Assembly (NCBI GenBank): GCA_023548195.1
Contig: JAJHZJ010000252.1
Span: 3,231,395-3,295,394 of the forward strand
Direction of reading: 5' to 3'
Length of the DNA: 64,000 bases
Source: Bettongia penicillata ogilbyi
Taxonomy: Eukaryota > Chordata > Mammalia > Diprotodontia > Potoroidae
The stretch's first letter is position 1, and each line of letters opens with the position of its first letter. Below are positions 54,364 to 64,000 of this stretch, piece after piece. Below the pieces are notes generated by a model that saw only the letters and a program-made list of their open reading frames with translations, was not told where the DNA came from and did no database searches. The position numbers were made by a program, and so were the translations under genes.

Positions 54364-54678
54364 TTATCCCCTTAAAAATAAACTGGCGTAACCAATGTAA
54401 AACATATGTACTTTTTGCCATATCCCCAAATTCTGGGTCTTAAGAAATAGTTTTACCAACATCATCCTAGGCTGATGATCAATCATCTTTTCCACTCTAT
54501 GTTTCACGAGCCACACCCAAAGCTCCTCAAAAGAGTGAGTGTCATTACTCTCTACCCACTTACCATGGCAGCAGGTATAATGCTTCCTTCCATCAGCCCC
54601 AGAGTATTTGTTTTTGTGGGTGGCTGTATTTTCTTGGCCAAATCCAGAGGCTGTCCCAATCTCATGCTCAAGTTTCAT
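54364..54678 (-). other. unidentified 104-codon reading frame next to an LTR
   Basis: Minus-strand frame with 'HKNKYSGADGRKHYTCCHGK', 'FEELWVWLVKHRVEKM' and 'LKTQNLGIWQKVHMFYIG'. It is protein-like in composition and lies upstream (minus strand) of the copy-1 LTR, so it may be a retroviral internal remnant. I cannot assign a domain. Confidence 0.2.
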
Positions 54679-54879
54679 GAGTTTGTCTGCTCAGATCTTA
54701 CTTAGTGTTTTTTTGTTTTTAGGTAATGTGTTCTATTCTTCAATAAAATTGTGTGTTTTTTTTTAAAGTGTTAAAATTTCATTCTTGAGAGCTTCCCATC
54801 CTTCTTAGACCAACTTAACTCAAATTGTTTTAGGTAACCTAGACTTTTTCTGAACTGCTAAAAAAAGTCTCAACCTCAT

Positions 54880-55700
54880 GAAGTGAGTGTACACACTGCT
54901 GGACATTTCCATTCTGGAAAACAATTTAGAACTATATTCCCACCTCCCCCTGCAAAGGTATATCCTTTGACTCAGATACAACCTCTAGACATATCTCAAA
55001 AAGTTAAAAGAAAAATGGGGAGGACCCATATGTACAAAAATATTTATGGTAGCACATTTTGTTGTAGCAATGAATTAGAATCTAAGATGGTAGATATCAA
55101 CTGGGGAATAACTGAACAAACTATAGCCTATTATGTATTATGCATAATATAATCTCTTAATATACTAGATACTATTGAATTGTAAGATGAAAAATGGAAT
55201 TAATTCAGAAAAATTTAAGAAGATTTGTATGAGTGGATTCAGACCAGGTAAATAACTATGCGATGACCGTAATAATAATATTAATGTAAATAATGTGAAG
55301 GAAACAAATGGAAACACCTAAGAACTCTGATTAATATAATCATATAATGTAATATAATATAGTCAAATAATAATATGATTTCAGAAAAATGATGGAGAAA
55401 TACGTTTTCCACATCCTGACAGAGATGATCTAGATGTACAGAAGGAGATATACATTTTTGGATATGGGCAATATGTAGATTTATTTACCTGAACTAGGAT
55501 GATTCAAGGAAGGGTGTTTTTAAAAGAAGTTTCTTTTTTTTATGGGGTGGGGGAGGGATATATGTGATGCAAAAAGAAAAATCATGTTTGTCAATGAAGC
55601 ATAGGAGAGAAGTAAAGGAGGTTCAGAGAGAAACAGATAAGTTGGATAGCTTTGGAACTAATATGTTGAATTTATTATACACTTTGAAGAAAAAAGGGCA
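54880..55700 (+). mobile_element. old L1 3' end: ORF2 C-terminus and 3' UTR
   Basis: 'actgctggacatttccattc', 'aaatatttatggtagcacat' and 'gatatcaactggggaataac'. The frame at about 55020-55150 gives 'MVDINWGITEQTIAYYVL' beside 'NELESK', matching the L1 ORF2 end seen in better copies. The 3' limit is uncertain. Confidence 0.6.
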
Positions 55701-55984
55701 AGTTGTATGTGGTGGAAATTCATCCTTTCTTGAGCAATTCTTTTAATTTGTTCTTCATACGTGTAAATGCTTGTATTTGCCAGCATTTGTTGATTTCAGA
55801 ATATGATGAAATTTTAAAATAAAAAAAACCCTGTAACTGGCAGCCTCTTGCCAAAGCCCTAATGCAGATATAAAGCTGTGTTCAGCCATTGTTTATGAGG
55901 GGCCCTCTAGTAGAAATTCAGGTACCAGTCACTTTTCACATCTTATCCTCTTTTCCTAATGATTAGGCTTTAAGCACAAGCTCT

Positions 55985-56111
55985 GGCCTCCTCAAGGTAG
56001 CTAAATGACTCAGTGGGTAGATTGCTGGGCCTGGAATCAGGAAAACCTGAGTTCAAATTTGACCTTAGACATTCATTAGCTGTGGGACTCTGGGCAAGTC
56101 ATTTAACCTGT
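55985..56111 (+). mobile_element. MIR-type CORE-SINE, 5' half
   Basis: 'aaggtagctaaatgactcag', 'ctgagttcaaatttgacctt' and 'gggactctgggcaagtcatt'. It stops at 56111 and its 3' half is at 57139-57300, after the retroviral insertion. Confidence 0.8.
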
Positions 56112-57138
56112 TGTATTGCCAAGGCAATATTCACAGCACTAATGGTGACTATGAATATGCTGGCACAGTTATGAATCACAAAGTATAACAGACTCTCCAT
56201 ATAAAAGGCAGAAGAAAAATACTTATTCAGACATCAGAAAGTCAAATCCCAATGCCAGAAAGCCAAATCCATCATAGTAGCCAAGAAGTCAATACACATT
56301 AACACTTCCCAAGCCTTCCCCACCCTCTCCTCCTCCTTGCTGGGGCCTTCCCACAAGCGAACACTAACAGGACTAGCTGTGCCTAGCTACGTCCTCTCTC
56401 CTCCACCCTAACTGCTCTCAATAATTTCTTCCCAGCTCTGCTCCACGCTTCCTGTTCTATCCTTTCAGCAAGCTCCTTCCACTATATATGACTTGGGCTT
56501 CCATGTGATTTTTAGCAGGTCGCAGGGGCATACTAATGGATGGGAAAGATCTTCAAATTAAGTAAAAATATATTAACAATACAATCGTCCCCCAGATCTT
56601 TCTTATCCATTACATATGTCAATGGGGCAACTGGTGTCAAGAGAACCTTACAACAATATAACAGGGATCACACAAAATAAGCACATAAAACAATATCTTA
56701 GGGTGGGGCCTAAGCACAAGCACCTTATCATTCTCCCCTTGAACGAATAGGGCCTAAAATCTTGAAGTAAGGGGCAAAAGTCACTTCTTCCATAGCTACT
56801 TCCTGCTCAAATTGGACATAGAGTTGTCCCTGACCCAAGAAGTCCCATACAAGAGATCAGTTCTTCAGCTGGCATCCAGAGCTTTGTTGACACCAGGTCC
56901 AGGGGCGATACATCATAGTCATGGACAGGGGGTGCCATCCAACTTAAGTGACCAGGCATCTGCAGGTGGAGGGTACTAAGCCTGCAGGAAACAAATCTAG
57001 CAAACATGTTTAACAGACAAAAAGAAATAAGGAGACAATAACTAGGAGCAGAGTAGATATAGGGTCTGTCAAGCTTCTGGAGTCCATGAACCCACTATCA
57101 TAGCCTCATTCTCAGTAGAATATATGAGTTAAGGGTAC
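56112..57138 (-). mobile_element. endogenous-retrovirus remnant: env tail plus 3' LTR, inserted in a SINE
   Basis: Read on the minus strand: a short env-like segment (about 57060-56745), a polypurine tract (inverse of 56731-56742), then an LTR (56730-56112) starting TG and ending CA. The LTR has a TATA-like box at 56483-56488 and a degraded poly-A signal near 56222-56228. The host SINE continues on both sides. Flanks 'acctgt' (56106-56111) and 'atctgt' (57139-57144) look like a 6-bp target duplication with one mismatch. No 5' LTR, gag or pol is present, so the copy is internally deleted or 5' truncated. Confidence 0.7.
56745..57060 (-). pseudogene. retroviral env C-terminal remnant
   Basis: The minus-strand translation contains a short hydrophobic run followed by cytoplasmic-tail-like sequence, across at least one stop and a frame change. 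It lies immediately upstream of a polypurine tract and the 3' LTR, where env ends in a retrovirus. The retroviral class cannot be fixed from this piece. It is non-functional. Confidence 0.4.
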
Positions 57139-57300
57139 ATCTGTTTGACTCAGTTTGCTCAAAGTTAAAATGGGGGAAACCACTTACCTTGCAGGGTTGT
57201 TATGAGTCTCAAATGAAATAATATTTGTTTAAAAAAATCAAAAACAAAAGGTGCTTAGCACAGTATCTGTCTGTATAAATGCTTATTTCTATCCTTCTTG
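57139..57300 (+). mobile_element. MIR-type CORE-SINE, 3' half
   Basis: 'ctgtttgactcagtttgctc', 'cttgcagggttgttatgagt' and 'gcttagcacagtatctgtct' complete the SINE begun at 55985. Confidence 0.8.
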
Positions 57301-58600
57301 TCTTACAGTATTCTATATACTATACTGTATCCATTGTCCCTTTGGGGTTGAGGACAGTACAATGTAAAGTCCTCATGGGCAGCGGCTGGTTTCATTTTTG
57401 TCTCTTTACCTCAGTACAATTATCCCTTCTACATGGAAGGGCTTAGGGGCATGGTGCCCCAAGATCTGGAAAATCTGAGTAAAAATTTTGGCCCTCCATT
57501 CCAAATGTTTATGGTATTAAAAGATGAAATATGTTGATATTATGTAATATTATATAGATATTTTATGAATTTCTGAGTTTCTAACCTTTTTCTGTCATCT
57601 GTTGTCCTTGTGTTGTCTGCGACGTCCTCAAACCTCCCCCCAAATTCCCATTTAATTTCTTATGCTGACCTGAGATGTATTGAAACTTCGATACGGCAAT
57701 GGGGAAACTTGTGATGCAGAAGGGATAACTGTGCTTATTATAATGCCCAATGCCCAGTAGATGAGTGTTCAATTGAAATGAGTTTCAATTGTTTTCCTAC
57801 AATGTGATGCTAATGTGCTCAATTTGAATTTTTCATTAGTAGATTCTAGCACCAGTCTTCATACAAACAGAGGCTGTATTCATTTATTTTTGTCCATGGA
57901 AGTGTCTCAAGCAGAAATTCAAATACCAGACATTTCATACCTCCTTTGACTTCCCTTCTGTTCCCATTGAAGACAGCTTTTTACTGTGTGGTATGCTCTG
58001 ATGAATGAGAGGTTATGGAAGGGGTGAAAATGGGTCATCCAACTGAAATGCAGTGAGTTGTCTGTGCCTGCTTTCTTGGTACTACAGGTGAACCCACTCA
58101 AATGCTCTGCACCTGATTGTTCCCACCCAACGCTAAGGACAGAAGTCCTCTATTTCATCAGAATGCAGAATGTAAGGGTAAGTCTGGGCCATGAAGCAGA
58201 TCTAGTTTGGGCCCTGGTTCCAGGACGCAAAGTCAAGTGGAGCTTTGGCAATTATCCATTGCCTTGGATAGATATAAATAGACAAACTGGATGATTCAGG
58301 TCCTAAAGAAGATACAGCCTCAGAGCAATTCAAATGACAGGTGTTATAAAAGCACCTCTTCAATTTTCTGTGAACATTATTGGCAAGACAGGTCCGTTTG
58401 TTTTCCAAAATATGTGTTCCGTTTTACAGAGCAAAGTTTTCTACACAGCTATGGCACTATTTGTCTTCAGTTTCCATGATTAGAGGGCTCTTGCATTTAA
58501 TTCATCCATTCTCAATGTGCAGGGTTATTAGTTAATACCGACAATAATTAGACAGAATCTGAATGAATCTTGGAAGGAAGTGAACCTTTAATTTTTTTTC
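57301..58600. other. low-copy sequence, no gene seen
   Basis: Scattered frames of 60-80 codons have no signature. No repeat I can name with confidence. Confidence 0.4.
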
Positions 58601-59095
58601 CCTTTTTTGGGGGGGAGGGTCAAAAATAGAAAAAAGGGTGACATTGTAGGGCAAAAAAGAAATATTTCAGATCATGGATTTCCATTCCATCAATACATGG
58701 AATGCTTTAGTAAAGTAGACAATGATGTTAATGGATTATGGATACACGATACATTATAAGGACCAACATATATGTCTCATGCGCCTCTTCCAAATGGTTT
58801 ATCAAAAGCTCTGGCCGAAAGGCAGACTCATTTGTCATTTGCTCCACATCTGCCGATTTATAGTGCCAGAAGACTTGCTGGGCTTTATCTAAAACAGTGT
58901 ATTGTAAGGGAAGGAAGTAACCTGTATCAATTCACAAGATTCATTTTTATTGCACGTGTTGGCTCTACTTCATGTGTAAAGAGTTGTTGGGTGGGTTTAT
59001 GTTGCTGTGTGGGTTGGAAAAAAGAGAATTCTTAAATCCTTTAAACCAAGAGGTCAGGAGAAGACTTCAAGGCCAACTCTGGAAAAATGGTCAAG
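58601..59095. other. low-copy sequence, candidate conserved non-coding element
   Basis: 58760-58990 has balanced composition, no repeat signature and intact-looking sequence such as 'cgatttatagtgccagaaga' and 'gcacgtgttggctctacttc' (CACGTG E-box at 58954-58959). Function is unknown. Confidence 0.35.
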
Positions 59096-59099
59096 TTAC

Positions 59100-59235
59100 T
59101 AGATTTTAAGTGCACTGAGGGCAAGGACTATGCTTTATCAATTTATCTTTTTATCAGAGACTATTTATCTTTCTGTCAGAGCCTCTCAAAGCTTCTTGCA
59201 CACACAATAAGTATTTTATTAATGTCTTAATGTAT
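59100..59235 (+). repeat. L2 3' end fragment
   Basis: 'gattttaagtgcactgaggg', 'gggcaaggactatgctttat' and 'cacacaataagtattttatt'. Worn L2 terminus. Confidence 0.5.
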
Positions 59236-59239
59236 GAAG

Positions 59240-59620
59240 TCATTTTTACCTTGCCTGGGACCCAGTTTCCTCACCTATAAAATTAGGGGGTTGGCCTATA
59301 TGCTCTCTAAAGATCCTTCTGGTTCTAAATCCAACTTTCTCTGCTAGGTGGTACAGTAGATAAAGAGCCCTGGACCAGGAGCCAGGAAGATGCAGTCAAA
59401 TCTGGCTTCAACCACTTTACGAGTTGTGTGATCCTGGGCAAGTCACTTAACCTTTGTCTGCCTCAGTTTACTTAACTGTAAAATTCTAATTATAACAGTA
59501 CCTATCTCCTAGGATTATTGAGAGAATCAAATTACATAATGTTTTAAAGTACTTAGCACAGTGCCTAAAACAGTGGGCACTACATAAATTCATGATCCCT
59601 CCCTCTTTCCTGCTCTCTAG
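59240..59620 (+). mobile_element. MIR scrap followed by a full MIR-type CORE-SINE
   Basis: 59240-59335 is a core fragment ('cagtttcctcacctataaaa'). 59340-59620 has the head 'ctaggtggtacagtagataa', 'gggcaagtcacttaaccttt', 'ttagcacagtgcctaaaaca' and 'tgggcactacataaattcat'. Confidence 0.8.
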
Positions 59621-60565
59621 TTTTATTACCTATCCTCTTCTGTGATTTCTATTATCTAGTCTTTCCTCTAGTCTCCCCACTTCAACTTTCTTTCCTAAGT
59701 CAGGTGCCCAGTGTTGCCCTGAATTTTTCACAAGGGAGATAATGTCAGATAAATTCATTCAAATTAAAGAGGTAGGTGCTAATGGGGTTTTCTACCCCTA
59801 ATGATTTATCTTATTTAACAACCAATGGTTGTTAAAGAGCCATCCAATAGGAAGGCTTGTGCTCACCCTAGCAGTTTGGGCATGCCCTACACATGGTGGA
59901 AGATTGAATGAGTGCTATACTGCCTATGGCTACCACAGAGTACATGACCTTCTATACTTCAGTGCAGCCTCTCTAGTGAGTGGTGGTAATTAATTATCAA
60001 AGGGGTGTGGTTATTTTGGGGTCAACTAATTAGTTCTGAGCCCCAACCACTGCCTAAGCTCACTTCCTTTAGAATTGGTTCTATTTAAATGAGGGCTCTT
60101 CACATGATCTTGGCATAATGGCCTTGCCTTTACACAGAAACAGACAAGCTTGCTCCGCTACTGCATGCTGCATTTACTCTTAGCATAGAATCAATAAAGA
60201 AATAAATAATACTTAATGACAAGAACACAGCTGGGAATAAAACATGAAACATTGATTCACCACTTCCAGACTCCAGAACTCCCCCGATGTACGATTGATC
60301 TGTTCCCAGAGATTCGAGGGCACTCATTTTCTCTTCAAGCAGACCATGGAATGCCCATTCCCACCTCGACTCAAGGGGAGAAAGAGAGAGCAATGCTGTT
60401 CCTAGGGCTTATGCAATAGGGCATCCATTCAGGAGCTCAGGGGACCAGGGATCTCAAATGAGACCAAAGAGGGGAAATCGATATCCAAAGTGAACTACTC
60501 AGGGATGTTGGTGCTTCTCTCATTCTTAGAGATCTGGTCTTCTTTTCTCCCTTTTAAATAGTAAC
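59621..60565. other. unassigned sequence, possible LTR
   Basis: 'tctatttaaatgagggc' (60078) and 'tcaataaagaaataaataat' (60189) about 110 bases apart have the spacing of an LTR promoter and poly-A signal. The ends are not defined and no internal retroviral sequence is seen. Confidence 0.3.
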
Positions 60566-61240
60566 TTTCCCTCAATTACAAGTTAAGAAAATTTTTTAAC
60601 AATCATTTTTTAAATTAAAATTTTGAGTTCCAAATTTTCTCCCTCTTGGGGGGTAAGAAATTTGATACAGGTTATGTATGTATAATCATGTAAGATAGTA
60701 GTCATATTGTGAAAGAAGGACCAGAACAAAAGGGGGAAAAACTACCAAAAAATTAAAGAAAGTGAAAATAGTCTGCTTCCATCTGCATTCAGACTCCATC
60801 AGTTCTTTCTCTGGATGCTGGTAGCGTTTTCCATCATGAGTCTTTCGTAATCGTCTTGGATCATCATGTCGTTAAGAAGAACTAAGTCTATCATAGTTGA
60901 TCATGAGACAACGTTGCTCTTCCTCCTTGTTCTGCTCACTTCCTTTGACATCAGTTCACATAATTCTTTCTGGGTTTTTCTGAAATCTACCCGCTCATCA
61001 CTTCTTATAGCATAACAGTATTCTATTACTTTCATATACCACAACTTGTTCAGTCATTGCACAATTGATGGGTATTCCCTTAATTTCCAATTCTTTGCCA
61101 CCACAAAAGAAGCTGCTATGAATGTTTTTATATAAATATGTTCTTTTCCCCTTTTTTAGGATCTCTTTGGGGGTACAGACCTAGTGGTATTGCTGGATCA
61201 AAGTCTTTTGGGTATAGTTCCAAATTTCTCCTACCTGTTC
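60566..61240 (-). mobile_element. L1 3' UTR and ORF2 C-terminus
   Basis: 'aaaattttgagttccaaatt', 'gttaagaagaactaagtcta', 'catataccacaacttgttca' and 'ttgccaccacaaaagaagct' then 'gacctagtggtattgctgga'. 5' truncated, antisense. Confidence 0.85.
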
Positions 61241-61795
61241 TTCTATGGAGGGAGGACAGCCTCTAACTACTTTCCTGCTTGGAGACTCACTACAGAGCAG
61301 GGGAGTCTCACCTCTATCGTAGGTCCTTACCTTTCTAATTTGAGGTTCAGCACTATGCCTCTCTCTTGCAACCACCTTTCTCCTTCCTTCCTGTCGCTAA
61401 CCTCAGCTAAATCCCTTCTCCACAAAGATGGGGTGGGGGCAGAGGTGAGGGAATAGTGAGTGAGGGGGATGTTGGGGGACATAGCACAGAGTGTGGCGGG
61501 GCACAAAACTTAAAAAAGACTTCAGGAAGAGGCTAGAACTTCAAAGGGATGAATAAATAATGCTAATATAATTTTGACATCACTAGGGTTGCATGTTGTA
61601 TCTGTTTAGAGGTTTCCTACTTTTTAAATCATAGCAGGTAGGCAATTGCCTGCTCTGATTATGGATAATATAAACCATATGTACAGAAGTTTACCAGGAT
61701 GCATTATTTTTTTCTTTTTTGATCTTGACCTGTGATTTCAAATATTTCCCCCAAGGCATAAACTCCTTTCACTGATGCCTATTAGCAACTCATCT
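61241..61795. other. low-copy sequence
   Basis: A 90-codon plus-strand frame (61184-61456) starts inside the L1 and has no signature. Nothing else I can name. Confidence 0.4.
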
Positions 61796-61799
61796 GAAA

Positions 61800-62120
61800 C
61801 TTAGCATCCTAGATCTAGAGTAAGAAGGCACTAGTAAAACTCTGTCATTTTACAGATGAGTAAACTGAGGTCCAGGAAAATGAAATAAATTATTTGCCCC
61901 AAATGTAAAAGGTTTCAGATGTGGAATTCAAGCCAAGGTCCTCAGACTTTAACAGTGTTTCTCATAGATTTTCACCATACTTAGAGAGCTAGCTAGAGTC
62001 TTAGGAGAGAGGTTAAGCAACTTGCCCGGGCTCACATGGCTAGTATGTATCTGAAGCAGGACTCAACTCAATCCAGGGCTTCCTGACTCCACAGCCTGCT
62101 ATTGAGGCTACCTCTCACCT
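61800..62120 (-). mobile_element. two adjacent MIR copies
   Basis: 'cattttacagatgagtaaac' at about 61848 and 'caacttgcccgggctcacat' at about 62018. Both antisense. Confidence 0.7.
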
Positions 62121-62334
62121 GAATAAAAACACATATGTATCTGGGATGGCTTTTAGAAAACTACGATCTGGGGAGGGAATTCAATTTAATTTCATTTTAA
62201 GCACCTATTGCACATATACAAAGATAAAAATGAGTTTCTATGACCTCAAAGTACTTCTATTAAAAAGTAGAGGTGATGGGGGAAGGAAGTTTGAAAATAA
62301 TTTTGCATACTTTATCTCATTTAAATTGGACAAT

Positions 62335-62500
62335 CCAGTGAGGTAGTTACTATAAATATTTTCTCCATTTTACAGATGAGTAAACTGAGGGTCAGAAAAG
62401 TTAATTGACTTATCCAGGATCACACAGTTGGCTAGTAAGCATTGAAAGCAGGATCTGAACCTTAGTGTTCCTGGCTCCACAATCAGCCCTCTATGCTTTG
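62335..62500 (-). mobile_element. MIR
   Basis: 'cattttacagatgagtaaac', 'gacttatccaggatcacaca' and 'gttcctggctccacaatcag'. Confidence 0.7.
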
Positions 62501-62529
62501 TTGGTTAATTCTATTTAATTAAAACTCTC

Positions 62530-62710
62530 GTCCTGTTATAGTGGAAAGAATACTGGATTTGGAGTCAGAGAATCTGGGTCCAAATTCCCAACTTGGCCAC
62601 ATACTACCTTAGTGATCTTGGGCATGTCTCTTTACCTCTCTGGAACTCAGTTTCCTCATCTGTAAAGTAAGGGGGTAGGACTAGCTTACTTCCAAGCAAC
62701 GTTCCAAGAT
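62530..62710 (+). mobile_element. MIR-type SINE fragment
   Basis: 'tggatttggagtcagagaat', 'tgatcttgggcatgtctctt' and 'aactcagtttcctcatctgt'. Confidence 0.75.
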
Positions 62711-63005
62711 TCTATTCATTCCTTACCACCTGCCAGCTATTCTGATGGTAACACAAAAACAAGTTACCAAGGGATCATCAAGGGATTTAATATTTTTTTA
62801 TTGCCTCCAGTTATTTAATGGGATTGTTGGAAAATTTTGTCATAAATTGTCAATATAATGTTAAATCTATGAAAAATTTTCTATGCAACTCTATTAGAAA
62901 AAAAAAAACCAACAACTGGGATTTCATTCAACACACATTTCTTCAGCTTCTGCCATATTCCAGCCACCATAGGAGGTTATAAAATCCAACAATAATAGAA
63001 TTCAA
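62711..63005. other. low-copy AT-rich sequence
   Basis: Poly-A run near 62900. Nothing I can name. Confidence 0.4.
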
Positions 63006-63660
63006 AGATAAAATCCAACAAAACAGTCACTGTCCTCAGGGAGCTTCTGTTCTATTATAAGTTTCATTTAGGCATAGCAGTATGAAATGTGCAACTCTAC
63101 AGCTGCTAAAACTGGAGGGCAAGATAGGAATTAGAGACAAGGTAGGGTTTCCCAAAGGAGGTAATTAATTTATGTAAAGAGCTCTGAAAACCTTACAAGC
63201 GGATGTAAATGCTGGGTTGGTGTTATCCAATTATCTACAAAGTTTGGCCCGATACCTTCACTCTGTAGCTTGGACATGGACTGCATACCTAGGATTTCCA
63301 TTCAACTGTTGAGATACAATAGCACAGATGAATGTAGTACAGGGTAGGGTTCCAAGGGGCAAGAGAGATATGGCAAGGAACTCTTGGGACATTTAAGGGA
63401 GGAAATCACACCAGCAGCAGGACTGAAGCCTGGGAAAGCTACATGGAGAAGGTGGCACCTGAGATGATCCAGATAAAGATGTAAGCTACATGGACAAGGT
63501 GGCACCTGAGATGATCCAGATAAAGATGTCTTTTTGAAAAGGCAAAGATGAGGAGGGACGTGAATTGTTACCAGGGCTGAAGAGCTGCTTGGGGCTTGGT
63601 GGGTTGAAGCAGGGAATGGAGTGGATGAGAGAGGAAGTAAGGGTGAGCTACTCAAGGATA
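63006..63660 (+). repeat. ancient dispersed repeat, family unassigned, with an internal 47-base tandem duplication
   Basis: 'ccaacaaaacagtcactgtc' and 'ctcagggagcttctgttcta' match the family at 13056. 63436-63529 is an internal tandem repeat: two 47-base units differing at one base ('acatggagaaggtggcacct' against 'acatggacaaggtggcacct'). Minus-strand frames across it are artefacts. Confidence 0.6.
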
Positions 63661-63664
63661 GTCA

Positions 63665-63740
63665 TTCAAAGTACAAAAACAGTAGCTAGCACTTACATAG
63701 TCCTTATTAGGCGCCAAGGCAGCTAATGAGTGAAATGAAT
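63665..63740 (-). mobile_element. MIR fragment, host of the next insertion
   Basis: 'agtagctagcacttacatag' and 'tccttattaggcgccaaggc' are the antisense MIR 3' region. Confidence 0.55.
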
Positions 63741-64000
63741 GGGTGGTTGTCCTTCGATCTCAAAGAGGACCAGAAGGACATCAGTATGCTAGAGCCAAGT
63801 TTCAGCGTGTCCAACTGTGGCTGATCAGATTAATTCAAGCTTGGAATGCTCTACCACAGGTCTGGAACAAATAGTTCATGTGAACATTTGGGGTAGATAC
63901 TCCAAACTTGTGCATCCTGTGTTTCCTTTGAGCTGTCTCAATTCTGCTTTGCTCACAGAGCACAGCCCCTTTTCTGATGTAGGCACGCCATGCCAAGTGG
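63741..64000 (-). mobile_element. RTE-like zinc-finger LINE, 3' end, continues beyond the window
   Basis: Antisense copy of the 3' 250 bases of the LINE at 51346-52615. The minus strand shows the 'ARKGAVLCEQSRIETAQRKHR'-like segment, the finger region ('TCGRAF', degenerate) and the end 'gagatcgaaggacaaccacc'. The element starts beyond 64000. Confidence 0.85.

Noticed and set aside
52990..56730. Two similar LTRs considered as the ends of one provirus
   Set aside because: The env-like sequence and polypurine tract lie on the upstream side of the 56-kb LTR (minus strand), and a SINE closes around that copy alone, so both cannot be the paired ends of one element.

Overview
This is mammalian, almost certainly marsupial, non-coding DNA. 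CpG is sparse and most of the sequence is layered retrotransposons. The mixture is typical of metatherians: ORF1-only 'half-L1' (HAL1) elements, L1 3' ends, MIR, CORE-SINEs with an RTE-like 3' tail (MAR1 type), L2 3' ends and a few endogenous-retrovirus LTRs. I cannot fix the species. I found no host protein-coding gene, no exon I would defend, no tRNA or rRNA gene, no CRISPR array and no prokaryotic feature. The window reads as intergenic or deep-intronic sequence.

Layout. 1-2.9 kb is mostly low-copy with two (CA)n tracts. 3.0-5.7 kb is a HAL1 on the + strand. 5.7-11.9 kb is an old L1 on the - strand that lost its reverse-transcriptase core and later received a SINE and a second HAL1. 11.9-14.6 kb is mostly low-copy. 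14.6-23.3 kb is SINE-rich and includes a SINE copy whose two halves are inverted around a (CCCCT)n tract. 23.3-33.9 kb holds L1, L2 and MAR1 fragments, a GATA-type tetranucleotide tract and a probable solo LTR inside an L2. 33.9-47.4 kb is mixed MIR, MAR1, L1 and L2 debris with low-copy blocks. 47.5-52.6 kb has an L1 3' end, a third HAL1 and a 5'-truncated RTE-like LINE, the last two with clear target-site duplications. 53-57.1 kb holds two related LTRs, one attached to a retroviral env-tail remnant and inserted into a SINE. 57-63.7 kb is low-copy sequence with MIR, L2 and L1 fragments. A second copy of the RTE-like LINE runs off the right edge.

How the parts relate. HAL1 elements encode only the L1 ORF1 protein, so their spread must have depended on the reverse transcriptase of full L1s. 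No intact reverse transcriptase remains here. MAR1-type SINEs carry an RTE-like tail. A second SINE family at 6.2 and 16.1 kb ends in sequence resembling the end of the zinc-finger LINE at 51.3 and 63.7 kb, which suggests a SINE-LINE partnership. Nesting gives relative ages: old L1 before HAL1-B, L2 before LTR and MAR1, MIR before SINE.

I did not find an undescribed biological system. The most useful items are the three HAL1 copies with target-site duplications, the RT-deleted L1, the possible SINE-LINE pair, the inverted SINE and three unassigned short reading frames.
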